DNA of 15,000 nucleotides from contig JAHBMJ010000353.1 in assembly GCA_018398765.1 (NCBI GenBank), positions 1 through 15,000 on the forward strand, read 5' to 3'. A program made the position numbers and the translations under genes. The notes under the pieces are model-generated. The model did not search any database. It was not told the DNA's origin and saw only the letters and a list, made by a program, of their open reading frames with translations. Positions within the stretch are counted from its first letter, which is position 1. Each line of letters starts with the position of its first letter. Of the stretch, positions 1 to 8,761 are shown in pieces. The stretch is from Chromera velia. Its lineage: Eukaryota; Sar; Chromeraceae.

Positions 1-18
1 AGGTGTGGGTGTGGGAGT

Positions 19-52
<34 letters not shown>
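1..52. repeat. TG/GGTG microsatellite at the window edge
   Basis: The first 21 bases are G/T-rich, with GGTG and GGGAG steps. From about 22 to 52 the sequence is an uninterrupted TG dinucleotide run. It lies upstream of the first recognisable exon of the glycosyltransferase gene, so it is probably intronic or 5' flanking, like the TG runs in that gene's last intron. Confidence 0.9.
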
Positions 53-53
<1 letters not shown>

Positions 54-132
54 TATGCTCTCCCTTGTAGGCCCAAGCAGAACAGTGTTTACCTATGGCC
101 TTTCTCTCAAGACTGTGTTGGAGCAGTGAAAG

Positions 133-1854
133 ATTCGGATCAATGCGTTTGATTTGATTATTCTGCTGCAGCTGTATGCCGACCTCCATGGCATTCCTTG
201 CTTTCTGCACGAGAAGAAACTTCTTCCGGGTAAGTGCATCGTCTTGCTTTCTTGCTTGCCTTCTGACAGCTTCTCTGAGCATTCTTCCTCAGATATTTTC
301 CGTCAGCCAAATTTTCCTTTGCTCTTCTCCCCCAGACGTCCCATGCGGAGGGTGTGTTTGAATCCGGAAGGTTCCCTCTGTGTTGTATCCGTCTCGCTAT
401 CTTCTTATTGCTCTCCTGCGCTTGTCTGTCACCTGTCCAGAATTTCTTCATCGTTTGTGTCCTTCTGGGTGCAGACCTCGACTTCCGCATCGTCTGTGAA
501 GCAAAATAAAGGCAAATTTGTCTGTTTGTTTTTCCTTCTGTCTCCCCGCAGATTTGGAGGCTCACTTCAGTAAGCTTCTGCTTGTGTCGAGAAGGCTCCA
601 GGGGCTCTCAGTTGATCCCGCAGTCATCCACAGAAGAGAGAGGGGGGGGGAAGAGGGGGAGAGGACGGAGCCTGCCGACTGGGTTGTGTGGATCGACTGT
701 GACGCTTTTGTGACGAACATGGCGATCTCCTTGAACGTCAGTCAGTCACTCAGTCTGTCTGTCTTGCCGGTCTGTCTGTCTGTGTATAGACAATGAATTT
801 GGGTGTATTTGTGTGGACACGTTTGTGAATGTTGGTTGTGTCGGTATCGATTTTGATCTTCACGTGAGGTAGCGGGTTTTCTCTCCGTCTCATTCGTTCG
901 TTTTTCTGGTGTCTGCTCTTTCGTAGTTTCTTCTTTCCTCTTTTGCCTTTGCGTGTCTAGCAGAAGAGCCCGAAGGAGAAAGGAAAAAAAACAATCGAAG
1001 TTCTTTGCTTGATCAAAGGTGCGAGTTTGAACGCCGCGGGACCACTCCAGCCCCCTCTTGATCATGTTACCGTGCATGCATTGCTGTTTTCTGGTTTTTC
1101 TTCTGCGTGTGGTTCGAAGAAATTTCCAGTGACCTAAGAAGAGAAGCAACGCGTGCTTCACTCTGTGTGCGACGGCATCTCATCTGAAAATTGTTTGCGT
1201 AAATGAATGACTTATGTTCTTTTCTGTCGGTGCACAGGGCTTAGTGGAATCTTTCGGAAGCTGGGGGGAGGGGGAGGGTGGTCCTGATTTTATAGTTGCG
1301 GAAGATGCAGCAGGAATGAACACAGGGGTGATGCTCTTCCGGCGGTCTGTCCATACTTCATCTCTTCTCTCTGTTGCGCACTTGATGTCGTTTCCCTTTT
1401 TTTCTGTTTGACTGACCATTCTTCCGTCTCTTCGTCCCCACGCACCATACATGTCTCTGTCTATCTGCCTGTCCGGTTGTCGGTGTGTGTGCCCCTCTTT
1501 TTCGGTGTCGTGTTAGAAAGAGACTTGTTTCTATTTTTGTATATTTCGTTCTTCCTTCCTTCCTTTCTTTCTTTCTTTCTTTCTTTCTTTCTGCCTGTCT
1601 GTCTGTCTGTCTGTCTGTCTGTCTTTCTTTCTTTCTTCCTTCCTTCCTTCGTTTCTTTCTTGTTTTTCCTTGCTTTTTTTTTTCTCTACTTCCTTCCTCC
1701 CTTTCTTCCTTTTGTTCTCTCTTTTCTGTTTTTGTGTTTCTTCTCTTTTGCAACTTCCACAGCGTCCGACTCAAACCGTTCGTCGACCGAAATGCCGGCT
1801 TACATGTTCTGAGAGGTGTGTGTGTGTGTGTGTGTGTATGTGTGTATGTGTGTA

Positions 1855-1896
<42 letters not shown>

Positions 1897-2525
1897 TGTG
1901 TGTGTGTATGCGTATGTGTGTGTGTGTGTGTGTGTGTATGTGTGTGTGTGTGTGTGCCTCCAACAAAACCCTCCTGTTTGTTGTCAGGTCTGACTGGACC
2001 CTCAGGTTCATCGATCGAGTGGCCAATTCTCCCTGGTCCATTGCCTGGGAACAGTCGATGCTCTTGTGGGAGACCGTCGCACCGTGTGCACTGGGGTACG
2101 GGGCAAGGGAAGGGGGGGAATCGGGACAGGGCGGGGGGGGAATCCGATTGCGAGATAGAGAAAGATTGAAGAGAGGGGAGTTCCCTTTTCCTGTTGTGAG
2201 ACAGGATCATCAGTTGGATTTGTCGGAGGAGGAGGCAACGTCTCTGGATGAGGCTGTGAGTAGAGACTGTACAGTGGAGAGAAAAATTCGCCTGGTGCAC
2301 CAGAAAGTCATGAATGCCTATTTGCCTGCTACGGCGGGGGACTGGTTAGGCTACGGTTGGGAGATGGGTGACTTCATTCTCCATTTTGCTGGGTGTCCGA
2401 GCTCAGCAAGGCCCTGTCTAGAACAAATGGTGGCAACTGTTCGCGCGTCTGCAGAGCAAGTGGGGATTCGGCTGGACGATGTTTTGAGGCCGGAACTCGC
2501 ACAGGCGGGGCTGCTTGCCTCCTAA
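133..2525 (+). CDS. GT34 family glycosyltransferase (GMA12/MNN10 type), 5' partial, four exons
   Basis: GT34 enzymes are Golgi type II membrane proteins that transfer galactose, mannose or xylose from a nucleotide sugar. Exons proposed: about 133-229, 552-736, 1238-1344 and 1988-2525. They join in phases 1, 0 and 2 and total 927 nt, an exact multiple of three (308 residues plus stop). Exon 1 carries QLYADLHGIP, exon 2 the DxD metal/sugar-nucleotide motif in WVVWIDCDAFVTN, and exon 3 ends in AGMNTGVMLFRR. Exon 4 continues with SDWTLRFIDRV, then WEQ, and ends with the family's GDFILHFAGC block followed by R and C. Donors are GTAAGT at 230, GTCAGT at 737 and GTCTGT at 1345; acceptors end at 551, 1237 and 1987. 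The exon 1 start is uncertain: an in-frame stop at 127-129 forces an acceptor after it, and AG at 131-132 is the simplest. The N-terminal membrane anchor should lie upstream of the window. The family call is strong. Sugar specificity cannot be read. Confidence 0.82.
1552..1735. repeat. CTTT/CTTC and CTGT polypyrimidine microsatellites
   Basis: Runs of CTTT/CTTC tetranucleotides (about 1552-1592) change to an (CTGT)n block (about 1593-1624), then back to CTTT, CTTC and T-rich sequence up to about 1735. Over this stretch the plus strand is nearly all pyrimidine apart from the G of CTGT. It lies inside the last intron of the GT34 gene. Confidence 0.93.
1816..1956. repeat. Long TG microsatellite with interspersed TATG
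   Basis: About 140 bp of TG dinucleotide is interrupted by periodic TA steps (TGTATG), which also gives ATGTGTGT-type phase changes. It lies in the last intron of the GT34 gene, 30 bp upstream of the acceptor at 1987. Confidence 0.95.
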
Positions 2526-2991
2526 GCAAATCTTATCCAAATCTTCTTAATCAATGTTGCTCTTCTACTAGCTCTTCTACATGTTGCTGCATGCATGTTG
2601 CACAATTCGAGAAATCTAGCAAGAAGTCTATAGTTGAGCTGGGGTGTATTTGGGGGGGAGGGGAGATCTCGAAAATCATTTTCTATACATTTACATCATT
2701 GATTGATTCAATTTGATTGATTTATCCGAGGTGGCAGAGTTTGACAGAGAGCATCCAAAGTAATTCAGCTAGTGAATTTCATTGAATTAAATATAGTATA
2801 ATATACAAAAATTTTTTGATTGATGAAAAAAAAAAGTTTTATGGTGTTCAACAGTAATCATGCATGATTGAACAGTCACAATGCCGCCAAAGTTGTGGTC
2901 AAACGCTAGAAGCCTAGAAATAGGCTGAGGACGATGGCGTATGATGATAATGATTGCTTAATATTGATTAATTTCTAGATTGATTTATTGG

Positions 2992-3013
2992 TTGATTGAT
3001 TGATTGATTGATT
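2992..3013. repeat. (TTGA)n tetranucleotide repeat
   Basis: There are five consecutive TTGA/TGAT units. Shorter TTGATT copies occur nearby (about 2698-2720, 2815-2824, 2961-2990) and again in the other AT-rich island near 14380. The motif seems characteristic of the non-coding AT-rich DNA here. Confidence 0.85.
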
Positions 3014-3074
3014 TAATAGTTCTGGCTGTACAACGTACGTGACTTTCTACTATATAAATTTGTTGCTGGAGCTA

Positions 3075-3148
3075 ATAGGGCGGCCGGGGGTCCCAGGCGG
3101 GGTCACGCTAAGGTGATACTGCATGAGGGTGTTCTGACCCCGGTGTTC
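3075..3148. other. GC-rich island with a 7-bp inverted repeat
   Basis: About 70 bases of GC-rich sequence sit inside AT-rich DNA. GGGGTCA at 3099-3105 pairs with TGACCCC at 3135-3141 across a 29-nt loop, and there is a GGGGGTCCC palindrome just upstream. It could be a small structured RNA, a transposon remnant or chance. No tRNA boxes or snoRNA C/D pair could be assigned with confidence. Confidence 0.4.
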
Positions 3149-3969
3149 CTTATAACGTATAACCTGCACTAGAATCTGCACTAAATTCTTGTGAACTTAA
3201 AGGTTCAAGCTCTTTAACTATCTTTTTGATTCAAACTTTAAATTTGGAATTTTGGATCTAGATTTAGATTTGTGCAGTGTGACTTCATATATAATTTAAT
3301 TGTCAAGTATTACATTAGCAAACGTAACCTAGGAACGTATAACTTGAACCATACTCATTCAAATTTGAGTTATCATGCAGTGGATTATAATTTATAAAAG
3401 TGAGTATACTTTACTGAAATGATGATTGGGAGTTTTGTTATGCATGCCGCATCCCCATATATATAAAGGCTAGCTAGGGGCGGATCTAGCCTAGTTTGTC
3501 AAAAGGTTCCACTTTTTATTTACTGAAAGCTTTTTCAATTATTATAAACCTTTTTAAAAAAAATTAAAAAAATTTAGAAAAAAACTTTCTATAATTCTTT
3601 TCTAGTAAGCTAGAGCCTCTACTAGGCCTTGTAGGCTAGCTTGAGCTAGTTCTTCTATAGAAATTCTTAATTAAGCTTCTAAAAGTCTTTTTCTAAACTT
3701 GATGCCTATAAAAGGCTTTCACACACTCACTTTTCAAAGAACAATGAACATACAGTCGAATTTCAGACATGATTCAGACAGTGGGCCTCATGAATAGATG
3801 CAAAATCTAGAAACTTCATACATAGAGGTCAGTGCAAGCAACTAGGCAAACAAGGGGTATAGAGAGTGAAATCACGACGAATGCACGAAATTACCAACGA
3901 GGCTTATGAGTCGCAACAAGGTACCAAAATCAAGGCTTTTCTTTGTAACCAACCAGTGGATGGTCTCGA

Positions 3970-5877
3970 TCACTGCTTCAGGCACTCCCCACAAGCGGCG
4001 TCGACCCATGCCTCAATGTCCTTCGCGCCTGCAATCCCTTTCGGTCTCTTGCGCGAATGGTATGCAAGCTGGGGAGGGATGTGAGACACTTTCCCGTCTC
4101 CTGGGAAGTAGTTGAAATGGTCGGCATCTAGGCATGACCACCATCGAGGAAAGTCCTTGTTGTCCTTGATCGAGATTCGCCCTCCCTTGCCCTTCGAACG
4201 GTCACTTTCCTCCTTTTCAAGGGGCGCGAGAGTCCAGGCACGGGGGTCTGGTCGTGCTTTGTATGGCTTTTTAAAGAGCCTGTCAGCCTTATCAAAGAGA
4301 GTCAAAACCTTCCGCTTTCCGTGTTTTTGCTTCTCCCTGGGCCCGTGAGTAAGTTCCTACAGATCCAAGACTTCCTCTCTGAGACTCAAGTCCTTTGAGC
4401 GCTCCGAAGGTCTTTTGGAGCCACCATGAACCGGAGTAGCAGTGAGGACAAGGATGATGATCTCTGCAATACCTTGGAGGAGACGGAAGTTGTCGCTCCG
4501 CTGGAATGGATCCATGCCACAGGAATCCATCACCAGCAAATGGGGCTTGGACCGGTGGCTGTAGATGTGCGGGAAGATCGTTCGGTCCTCCGTCCGATCC
4601 CCCGGTTCGGGAAGCTGATGCTCATCAGCATCGGGAAAGAGGGCCCTCAGAATGGAAGTCTTCCCGGCAGCAGTCAAGCCGAACAGCCCCACGACGCGCA
4701 GGCGGGAGAGGGCGTCACGCAGAGCCCGGAGCCTGAGTGCGTGATTTACCTTCCACATTAACGGGAACCGGTTGAAGACCGGATATTTCCTGAAAGCGAC
4801 ACCCATGAAACCCTCCCACTGATCATCCACTTCCAATACTTTGACCCGGCTTTCAGGAGAAAGTCTGAAAAAATCAGGAATCTGCCGCCTCTGCCCGCGG
4901 AAGTAGCGGCAAATGAAGCGCTCTGCATCCCCCGGATTCTCCCCCACCGACTCGCCCGTGGCCGTCGCGATTCGACGAGCGAGCCAGGTTTCGAGATCCT
5001 CCAGCGTGCCTAATCTGCGAACATTTCCGGCCGCCCACCGTTGGATTTCGTGCAATTGATCTTTATGAAAAAGATTCAGCAAGCTGGAGAGAAACGCCAG
5101 AGTCTCTCTCCAACATGCAGAAACACCAGTGGGAGGCTCCACCACGCCATCGAGGCCAAACGAGCTCGAGTGTTCCCAACCTTGTCTCCAGTCCCTCTCG
5201 AACGGCATCAGAGTGATTGCCATCATGGCAGATGTCGTACGGACAGCCTTCAGAACGCTACGTTCTGCCTGCTGCTGGTCATCTTGCACTTCATCTACCT
5301 CCCCATCGCGCCCTTCACCTTTTTCTCTCCCCTGCTCCGTCTCATTCCCACCCTCGATGCGTGTCATCAGGCTCTGCTGGCGACTCAAGTGCATACAAAA
5401 CCCGGCATCAAGATCACCCGCTACCCAACCGCTGAGATCTCGGTCTCGAAAAGAGTGCCCTGTTCGCTCTTTCCGTTCGAGAGCACAACATCTCTCCTGG
5501 TACACAGTGAGCTTGTGATGCAGAGTGTCAAGCACTGCTAGCCGGCGCATCATGTCCTCTTCTTGTCCCCGGACCTGTTCATCCGAGGTCAAGAGCTCTG
5601 AAACGATACTTGACACCGGTCCACCCCCAGCCGTGAACACAGATGCAGCCTCCAACGTTGCCTCCTCTAGAGTCGCGTCAGTTGTTGCTCCCTCCCTCGA
5701 TGGAGGAGTCAAGAGTGAAGGGTGAAGATGAGCTTCGAGTTGGGCTGCTCGACTCGCTCGTCGTCTGTGCTCTGTATCTAATTTCTCGGGCCGCATTTCG
5801 AATCTTTTTGTGAAGCTCCATGACGACTTGCTTGAAAAGCTTGAGAGCAAACCTACTCGAGATGGACCTGAGATCAC
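3970..5877 (-). CDS. P-loop GTPase-like domain, C-terminal part of the lipase-GTPase gene
   Basis: The open frame runs from 5877 to a TAG at 4359-4357, then continues in the same frame to the stop at 3970-3972. Counting from 5877, a linker rich in charged residues comes first, followed by the nucleotide-binding domain. Its P-loop is GLTAAGKT at residues 400-407 (4680-4657), preceded by the hydrophobic strand RVVGLF. A DxxG-type motif DSCG at 451-454 follows the strand PHLLVM, and a hydrophobic strand EIIILVLT comes next. After the internal TAG comes VLTLFDKADRL, which fits the base-recognition strand and NKxD motif, with Asp replacing Asn (DKAD at 4293-4282). This looks like a TRAFAC/dynamin- or IRG-like GTPase, but the family is not resolved. 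It overlaps the lipase open frame by 200 nt in another frame, which implies an intron or a frameshift. I take both as one gene because domain order and strand agree and no promoter gap exists. Confidence 0.6.
4337..4360 (-). other. Candidate 24-nt mini-intron holding the in-frame TAG
   Basis: On the minus strand, GTAGGAAC starts at 4360 and GGGCCCAG ends at 4337. Removing these 24 nt keeps the frame, deletes the stop, preserves a CTG codon across the junction and gives REEVLDLEKQKHGKRKVLT, a natural helix-linker-strand transition before DKAD. Alternatives are a 57- or 63-nt intron with a poor GTCTTG donor, or a genuine nonsense mutation. Confidence 0.4.
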
Positions 5878-7576
5878 ATCCGTTCAGATGTCCTGTCAAG
5901 CTGTCAAACAGACAGCTCCCGTTTGCAAGCGGAAGGTACAGAACCTCTGCTGGCATCCCATCCCATAGAGCGGCCAGGTGTTGTTCCATTGGCCGCATGT
6001 GATGTTTGGAGTTCGGGTCACAAAGGAGCGCCAACACCGTTGCAGTCTCGATGATTTGCAATTGGCTGGCCATCTCAATTTCGTCCACGAAACTGGCAGA
6101 CCCCAAGGTTGCCAAGTCGAGCTCAGTGACCTCCACGTGATGAGGCCAAGCGATACGAGGCCAACTCCAAATGACGTCACACAGGAAGAAATCGCAGTCG
6201 ACCCGAACGATTCGAGGCCGATGGTGAAACATGTTCTGAGTCTCAAATTGGAGGGATGACGAAGAGGGAAACTGGAGCCCCCCCTGCGAAGGGTTTTGCT
6301 CTCGAGCATGGTATGAGACCGATCCTTCTTCGCACAGGCGGACCCTCGTGACCCACTGTACCCCCTTTCCCCGAACCGACACCCGGAGACGCCAGCTAGT
6401 TACCCAACCACCCTCCCCTTCTGGCTGCAACACATGCTTAAGAGCAGTGACAGTGACCTCAAAACCTCCTCGATCAAAGAAATCAATCGGATGCCTGTCG
6501 CGCAAAAAGTCGACACCAGCAGGCCGTGTTTGTCGGAGAAAGTGGTCGTAAATGACTCTGCGGTAGGAATTCAGAACGTGTCTCTGCAGCTCGGTCTGGT
6601 CGATCATCACGCTCTCCTGGTCAAATGGGCGGAACACCGTATCAAGGGCAGCCTGCTGATCAGGAGGGAGCTGATGGCGTCCGCACTCCACAGTCACACA
6701 GCCCCCTCCATCCTGGAGAAGGTGCCATATCCCCCCCGGACGATACTCTGGGAGCAACACACGAACAACTTGCTCGGCATAATGCTTGACCACATCAGAA
6801 GCTTCGCTATCTGCCAAAGAAATCCCGAAGACAGCCTTTAGTGGCCAGCCGAGGGCATTCGCGATCACCGACATGGAGCGAAGTGCAAATCTGATCGCGC
6901 ACTGATCATGCTGGCTGACGAACAATCCCAGTCTCGGCACAATGTCGTTGCGATTGACGAAATGGTGGAAGACGTGGGTGTACGGGATGTCGGAGAATAG
7001 GCGCTCAAAGAGGTGATCGGCAGCAAACTTCTTGTCGTAGACTAGGGGAGACGCAAACCCGACGAAGAGCACCTGACGAAGATATTCAGGTTTCCAGCCT
7101 GGGTCGTTCATGAGGCGCAGCAAGGCAACCTCCGCAACTGCTGATCCTTGAGAATGCCCCGTTAGAACCAGCCGCCCACCTCTGGAAAGATGGTCCATAA
7201 AAGGGACGCGTGGAATCATTCTTGCACGCTCCCAGAAGCCGGCATGAACGCAGCCCACAAACTGTGAAAACTCAAAGGAAGAGCGCACCTTCAAGTTGGT
7301 CCCCAACCAGTCGTTCCCATCCATCGACCCTGGACACGCAACAAGCATGGTCGGACCAGGGCAATCGTGTAGCATCGAAATGAGGACACGCGGAGCCCCT
7401 TGCATCTCAAGACCGAAGGTTATTTTCTCAAGCCGCGAGCTGGGGTAAGCTCTGTTCAACCAGTCGGTCGCATCCAGAGATGAGTTCTCCGCTTTCTCCC
7501 GAAGCAAGTCACACGCAGCAACGCAGTCGTGCAGGACGGTGTGCGGGGACAAGAGCTGCATGCACAGACACGCCAT
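5678..7576 (-). CDS. Class-3 (fungal-type) lipase, N-terminal part of the lipase-GTPase gene
   Basis: Alpha/beta-hydrolase of the lipase class 3 type, expected to cleave acyl esters of lipids. Numbering is from the ATG at 7576. The nucleophile elbow is LVLTGHSQGSA, with Ser142 (codon 7153-7151). Then come VGFASPLVYDKKFA, typical of the family, the acid in NRNDIVPRLG (Asp211), and a fitting histidine in VVKHYAEQV (His265). So a full Ser-Asp-His triad can be proposed. Residues about 300-590 are globular-looking but unrecognised. The frame ends at TGA 5680-5678 after a Ser-rich stretch, but the protein probably leaves this frame earlier (between about 5870 and 5800) to enter the GTPase frame. 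The ATG at 7576 is a reasonable start. An upstream exon with a signal peptide (7917-7652) is an alternative N-terminus and would make the product secretory. Similar lipase cores occur in plant EDS1-type proteins, but no EDS1 C-terminal domain was recognised. Confidence 0.75.
   Translation of the reverse strand: MACLCMQLLSPHTVLHDCVAACDLLREKAENSSLDATDWLNRAYPSSRLEKITFGLEMQGAPRVLISMLHDCPGPTMLVACPGSMDGNDWLGTNLKVRSSFEFSQFVGCVHAGFWERARMIPRVPFMDHLSRGGRLVLTGHSQGSAVAEVALLRLMNDPGWKPEYLRQVLFVGFASPLVYDKKFAADHLFERLFSDIPYTHVFHHFVNRNDIVPRLGLFVSQHDQCAIRFALRSMSVIANALGWPLKAVFGISLADSEASDVVKHYAEQVVRVLLPEYRPGGIWHLLQDGGGCVTVECGRHQLPPDQQAALDTVFRPFDQESVMIDQTELQRHVLNSYRRVIYDHFLRQTRPAGVDFLRDRHPIDFFDRGGFEVTVTALKHVLQPEGEGGWVTSWRLRVSVRGKGVQWVTRVRLCEEGSVSYHAREQNPSQGGLQFPSSSSLQFETQNMFHHRPRIVRVDCDFFLCDVIWSWPRIAWPHHVEVTELDLATLGSASFVDEIEMASQLQIIETATVLALLCDPNSKHHMRPMEQHLAALWDGMPAEVLYLPLANGSCLFDSLTGHLNGCDLRSISSRFALKLFKQVVMELHKKIRNAAREIRYRAQTTSESSSPTRSSSSPFTLDSSIEGGSNN
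5840..5867 (-). other. Candidate 28-nt mini-intron joining lipase and GTPase frames
   Basis: The lipase frame must shift by one base to reach the GTPase frame. Minus-strand CTCAG|GTCCATC at 5867 and TTTGCTCTCAAG ending at 5840 define a 28-nt GT-AG segment whose removal gives exactly that shift. A 37-nt version ends at the next AG. Several other GT/AG pairs also fit, so this is only one solution. A simple 1-nt indel is equally possible. Confidence 0.25.
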
Positions 7577-7651
7577 TGAACGCGCAGATGAGATGCTGTT
7601 CTTAAAGGGGAATTCAAGACTGAAAAGGAGAGGGCTACTTTTAATCCGGAC

Positions 7652-7917
7652 GTACCTGCGTGCTCGCCATGTTGCTGAGTGTCGTGCTCAGAAAAAGGAA
7701 GCAGGATTTGTTGGGGAAAGGACAGTGGCAGCGAGGTCGAAGACCGGCGGCAAAACTCAAAAGGTGACGAAGACGGAGACGGAGACGCTGCGGCAACGGA
7801 GACGACAGTCTTTGACCATAGCCTTTTCACCAGGATCGATGTCGACTCTTTGGCCTCAGCAGGGACGACAGAAGCTGCCTGGTGCAACAATGACACAAAC
7901 AAAACTGCAATCTGCAT
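7652..7917 (-). CDS. Candidate first exon with signal peptide for the lipase gene
   Basis: A minus-strand ATG at 7917 opens a frame starting MQIAVLFVSLLHQAASVVPA. This is a typical signal peptide: short polar start, hydrophobic core and small residues before a likely cleavage site. A Ser/Pro-rich stretch follows. The frame reaches a consensus donor, CAG|GTACGT at 7655, and 36 nt further an acceptor, CTCCTTTTCAG, ending at 7620. That 36-nt removal does not enter the lipase frame. Using the GT four bases downstream (7651, giving 32 nt) does, joining EHAGT to LEFPFKNSISS and then MACLCM. Either the weaker donor is used, there is an indel, or this exon is 5' UTR. If it is coding, the enzyme enters the secretory pathway. 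Confidence 0.4.
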
Positions 7918-8761
7918 AACAGAATGCTCTGTGCACGAGCCATTTCCCCAAATTGAACTGTCGAAGCAATTAATTTTGCAAGGGTCTGGAAGGCTCGGCT
8001 TGGCGATGCTTGGCGTGCGCCGTGCGCGCGCGGATCGCGTATGGCTCGGCGTGCATTTTTTTTTTAGCTCGGCGAGTCAAACGCCGAGTCTCAAAACGCC
8101 CCAGCCCGGGCCCATCTAACAAATTCTAACGAGGCAAATCTTTGCAATGGTTTGCAGTGGCACTACGTTTCCGTCGATTGGCGTCCATCAAGAATTCATT
8201 TAATAATCGTCATGACAGATCCTGGCACCATGGATTGAATCTCGATCTGAAACAGACAGTTAATATATATATTGATAGACCGACATACATAAACTGGTCT
8301 CAAAAGTGATGTCAGGCGATCAATGATGTCGGCAGGAATATACTCTGCTATGAAAGAGGAACAGTGTATATATATAACTCTTTCGTGCTCAATCGACTGG
8401 TCGCTGATTGTCAAAAGAGCAACCGCTGGCTTTCTGCCTCTTTGTCTCCGTTTCTGTTTCGTTAGAGATCGGAGAGCTTTTCATCAGGACAACAAGTACA
8501 GAGAACTCTGATGAGAAATCCTTTCGTGCATGACATTGTCGTTTGATCGGAAGCCGATTCGAGAAGATTATTTTTCTGTCGCATCTCTGTTTGATCGTTC
8601 TGATCATAATTTTTCTTCTCCGTGACACTTTGGACGTGCAAAGGGTCCTTAGAGCTGAATAGTCATTTCGCTGCTGACCGCTGAACCACGGCTTGGTCAA
8701 AGGGTCAGTGTGTACTTGTTTTGGAAGAGCGAAGTTGAGGCTGTCGCTCTGTCTGGGCACC
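7918..8761. promoter_or_regulatory. Divergent intergenic region between the lipase and CBM20/AP2 genes
   Basis: Two genes point away from each other here (lipase minus, CBM20/AP2 plus), so the 844-bp gap should hold both promoters. Visible elements are a GC-rich block with repeated GGCTTGGCG/GGCTCGGCG words (about 7990-8090) ending in a perfect hairpin, and TATATATATAA at 8367-8377, about 385 bp upstream of the plus-strand ATG. No protein-like open frame was seen. Assignment as promoter rests on position only. Confidence 0.4.
8068..8088. repeat. Perfect hairpin CTCGGCG/CGCCGAG
   Basis: CTCGGCG at 8068-8074 and CGCCGAG at 8082-8088 form a 7-bp stem with a 7-nt loop (AGTCAAA), directly after a run of nine or more T. 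Near copies of the GCTCGGCG word occur at about 8044-8051 and 7995-8020. Confidence 0.7.

Larger units (their letters stand above)
1345..1987 (+). other. Intron 3 of the GT34 gene, microsatellite-rich
   Basis: The donor lies directly after the codons for MLFRR, at CG|GTCTGT. The acceptor is TTGTCAG ending at 1987. Removing these 643 nt joins a split CGG codon and restores FRRSDWTLRFID, which fits GT34 proteins. Most of the intron is pyrimidine-rich microsatellite followed by TG repeats. The long open frames that run through it are artefacts of the repeats. Confidence 0.8.
2526..3969. other. AT-rich intergenic region, no gene seen
   Basis: This is the space between the stop codon of the plus-strand GT34 gene and the stop codon of the minus-strand lipase-GTPase gene, so two genes converge here. 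Composition drops sharply to AT-rich, with many TTGATT, CTAG and TATA tracts. It contains a TTGA/ATTG tetranucleotide run, an isolated GC-rich hairpin (listed separately), and two related copies of an ACGTATAAC motif near 3154 and 3335. No open frame with protein-like composition was found, and no transposase or RNA gene was recognised. It presumably supplies both 3' UTRs. Confidence 0.6.

Noticed and set aside
1485-1987. Long open frame through the pyrimidine and TG repeats, merging with the last GT34 exon
   Set aside because: Its translation is poly-Ser/Phe/Leu and Cys-Val repeats from microsatellites. A splice acceptor at 1987 and the GT34 alignment place this stretch in an intron.
1358-2300. 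Minus-strand frames of His-Thr and Lys/Glu/Arg repeats
   Set aside because: They are the reverse complement of the TG and CTTT/CTGT repeats and of the real GT34 exon, with no protein-like composition.
3095-3150. tRNA or C/D snoRNA in the GC-rich island
   Set aside because: No acceptor stem, anticodon arm or TFIIIC B box could be laid out, and the C/D boxes do not match well enough.
3701-3740. TATAAAAG box at 3707-3714 followed by a TCACTTTTC start-like site, possible plus-strand promoter
   Set aside because: No plus-strand gene with protein-like composition follows. The sequence downstream is the 3' end of the minus-strand lipase-GTPase gene.
4112-5541. Several plus-strand frames of 60-170 codons
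   Set aside because: They lie opposite the GTPase coding frame and have no recognisable motif, so they are shadows of the minus-strand gene.
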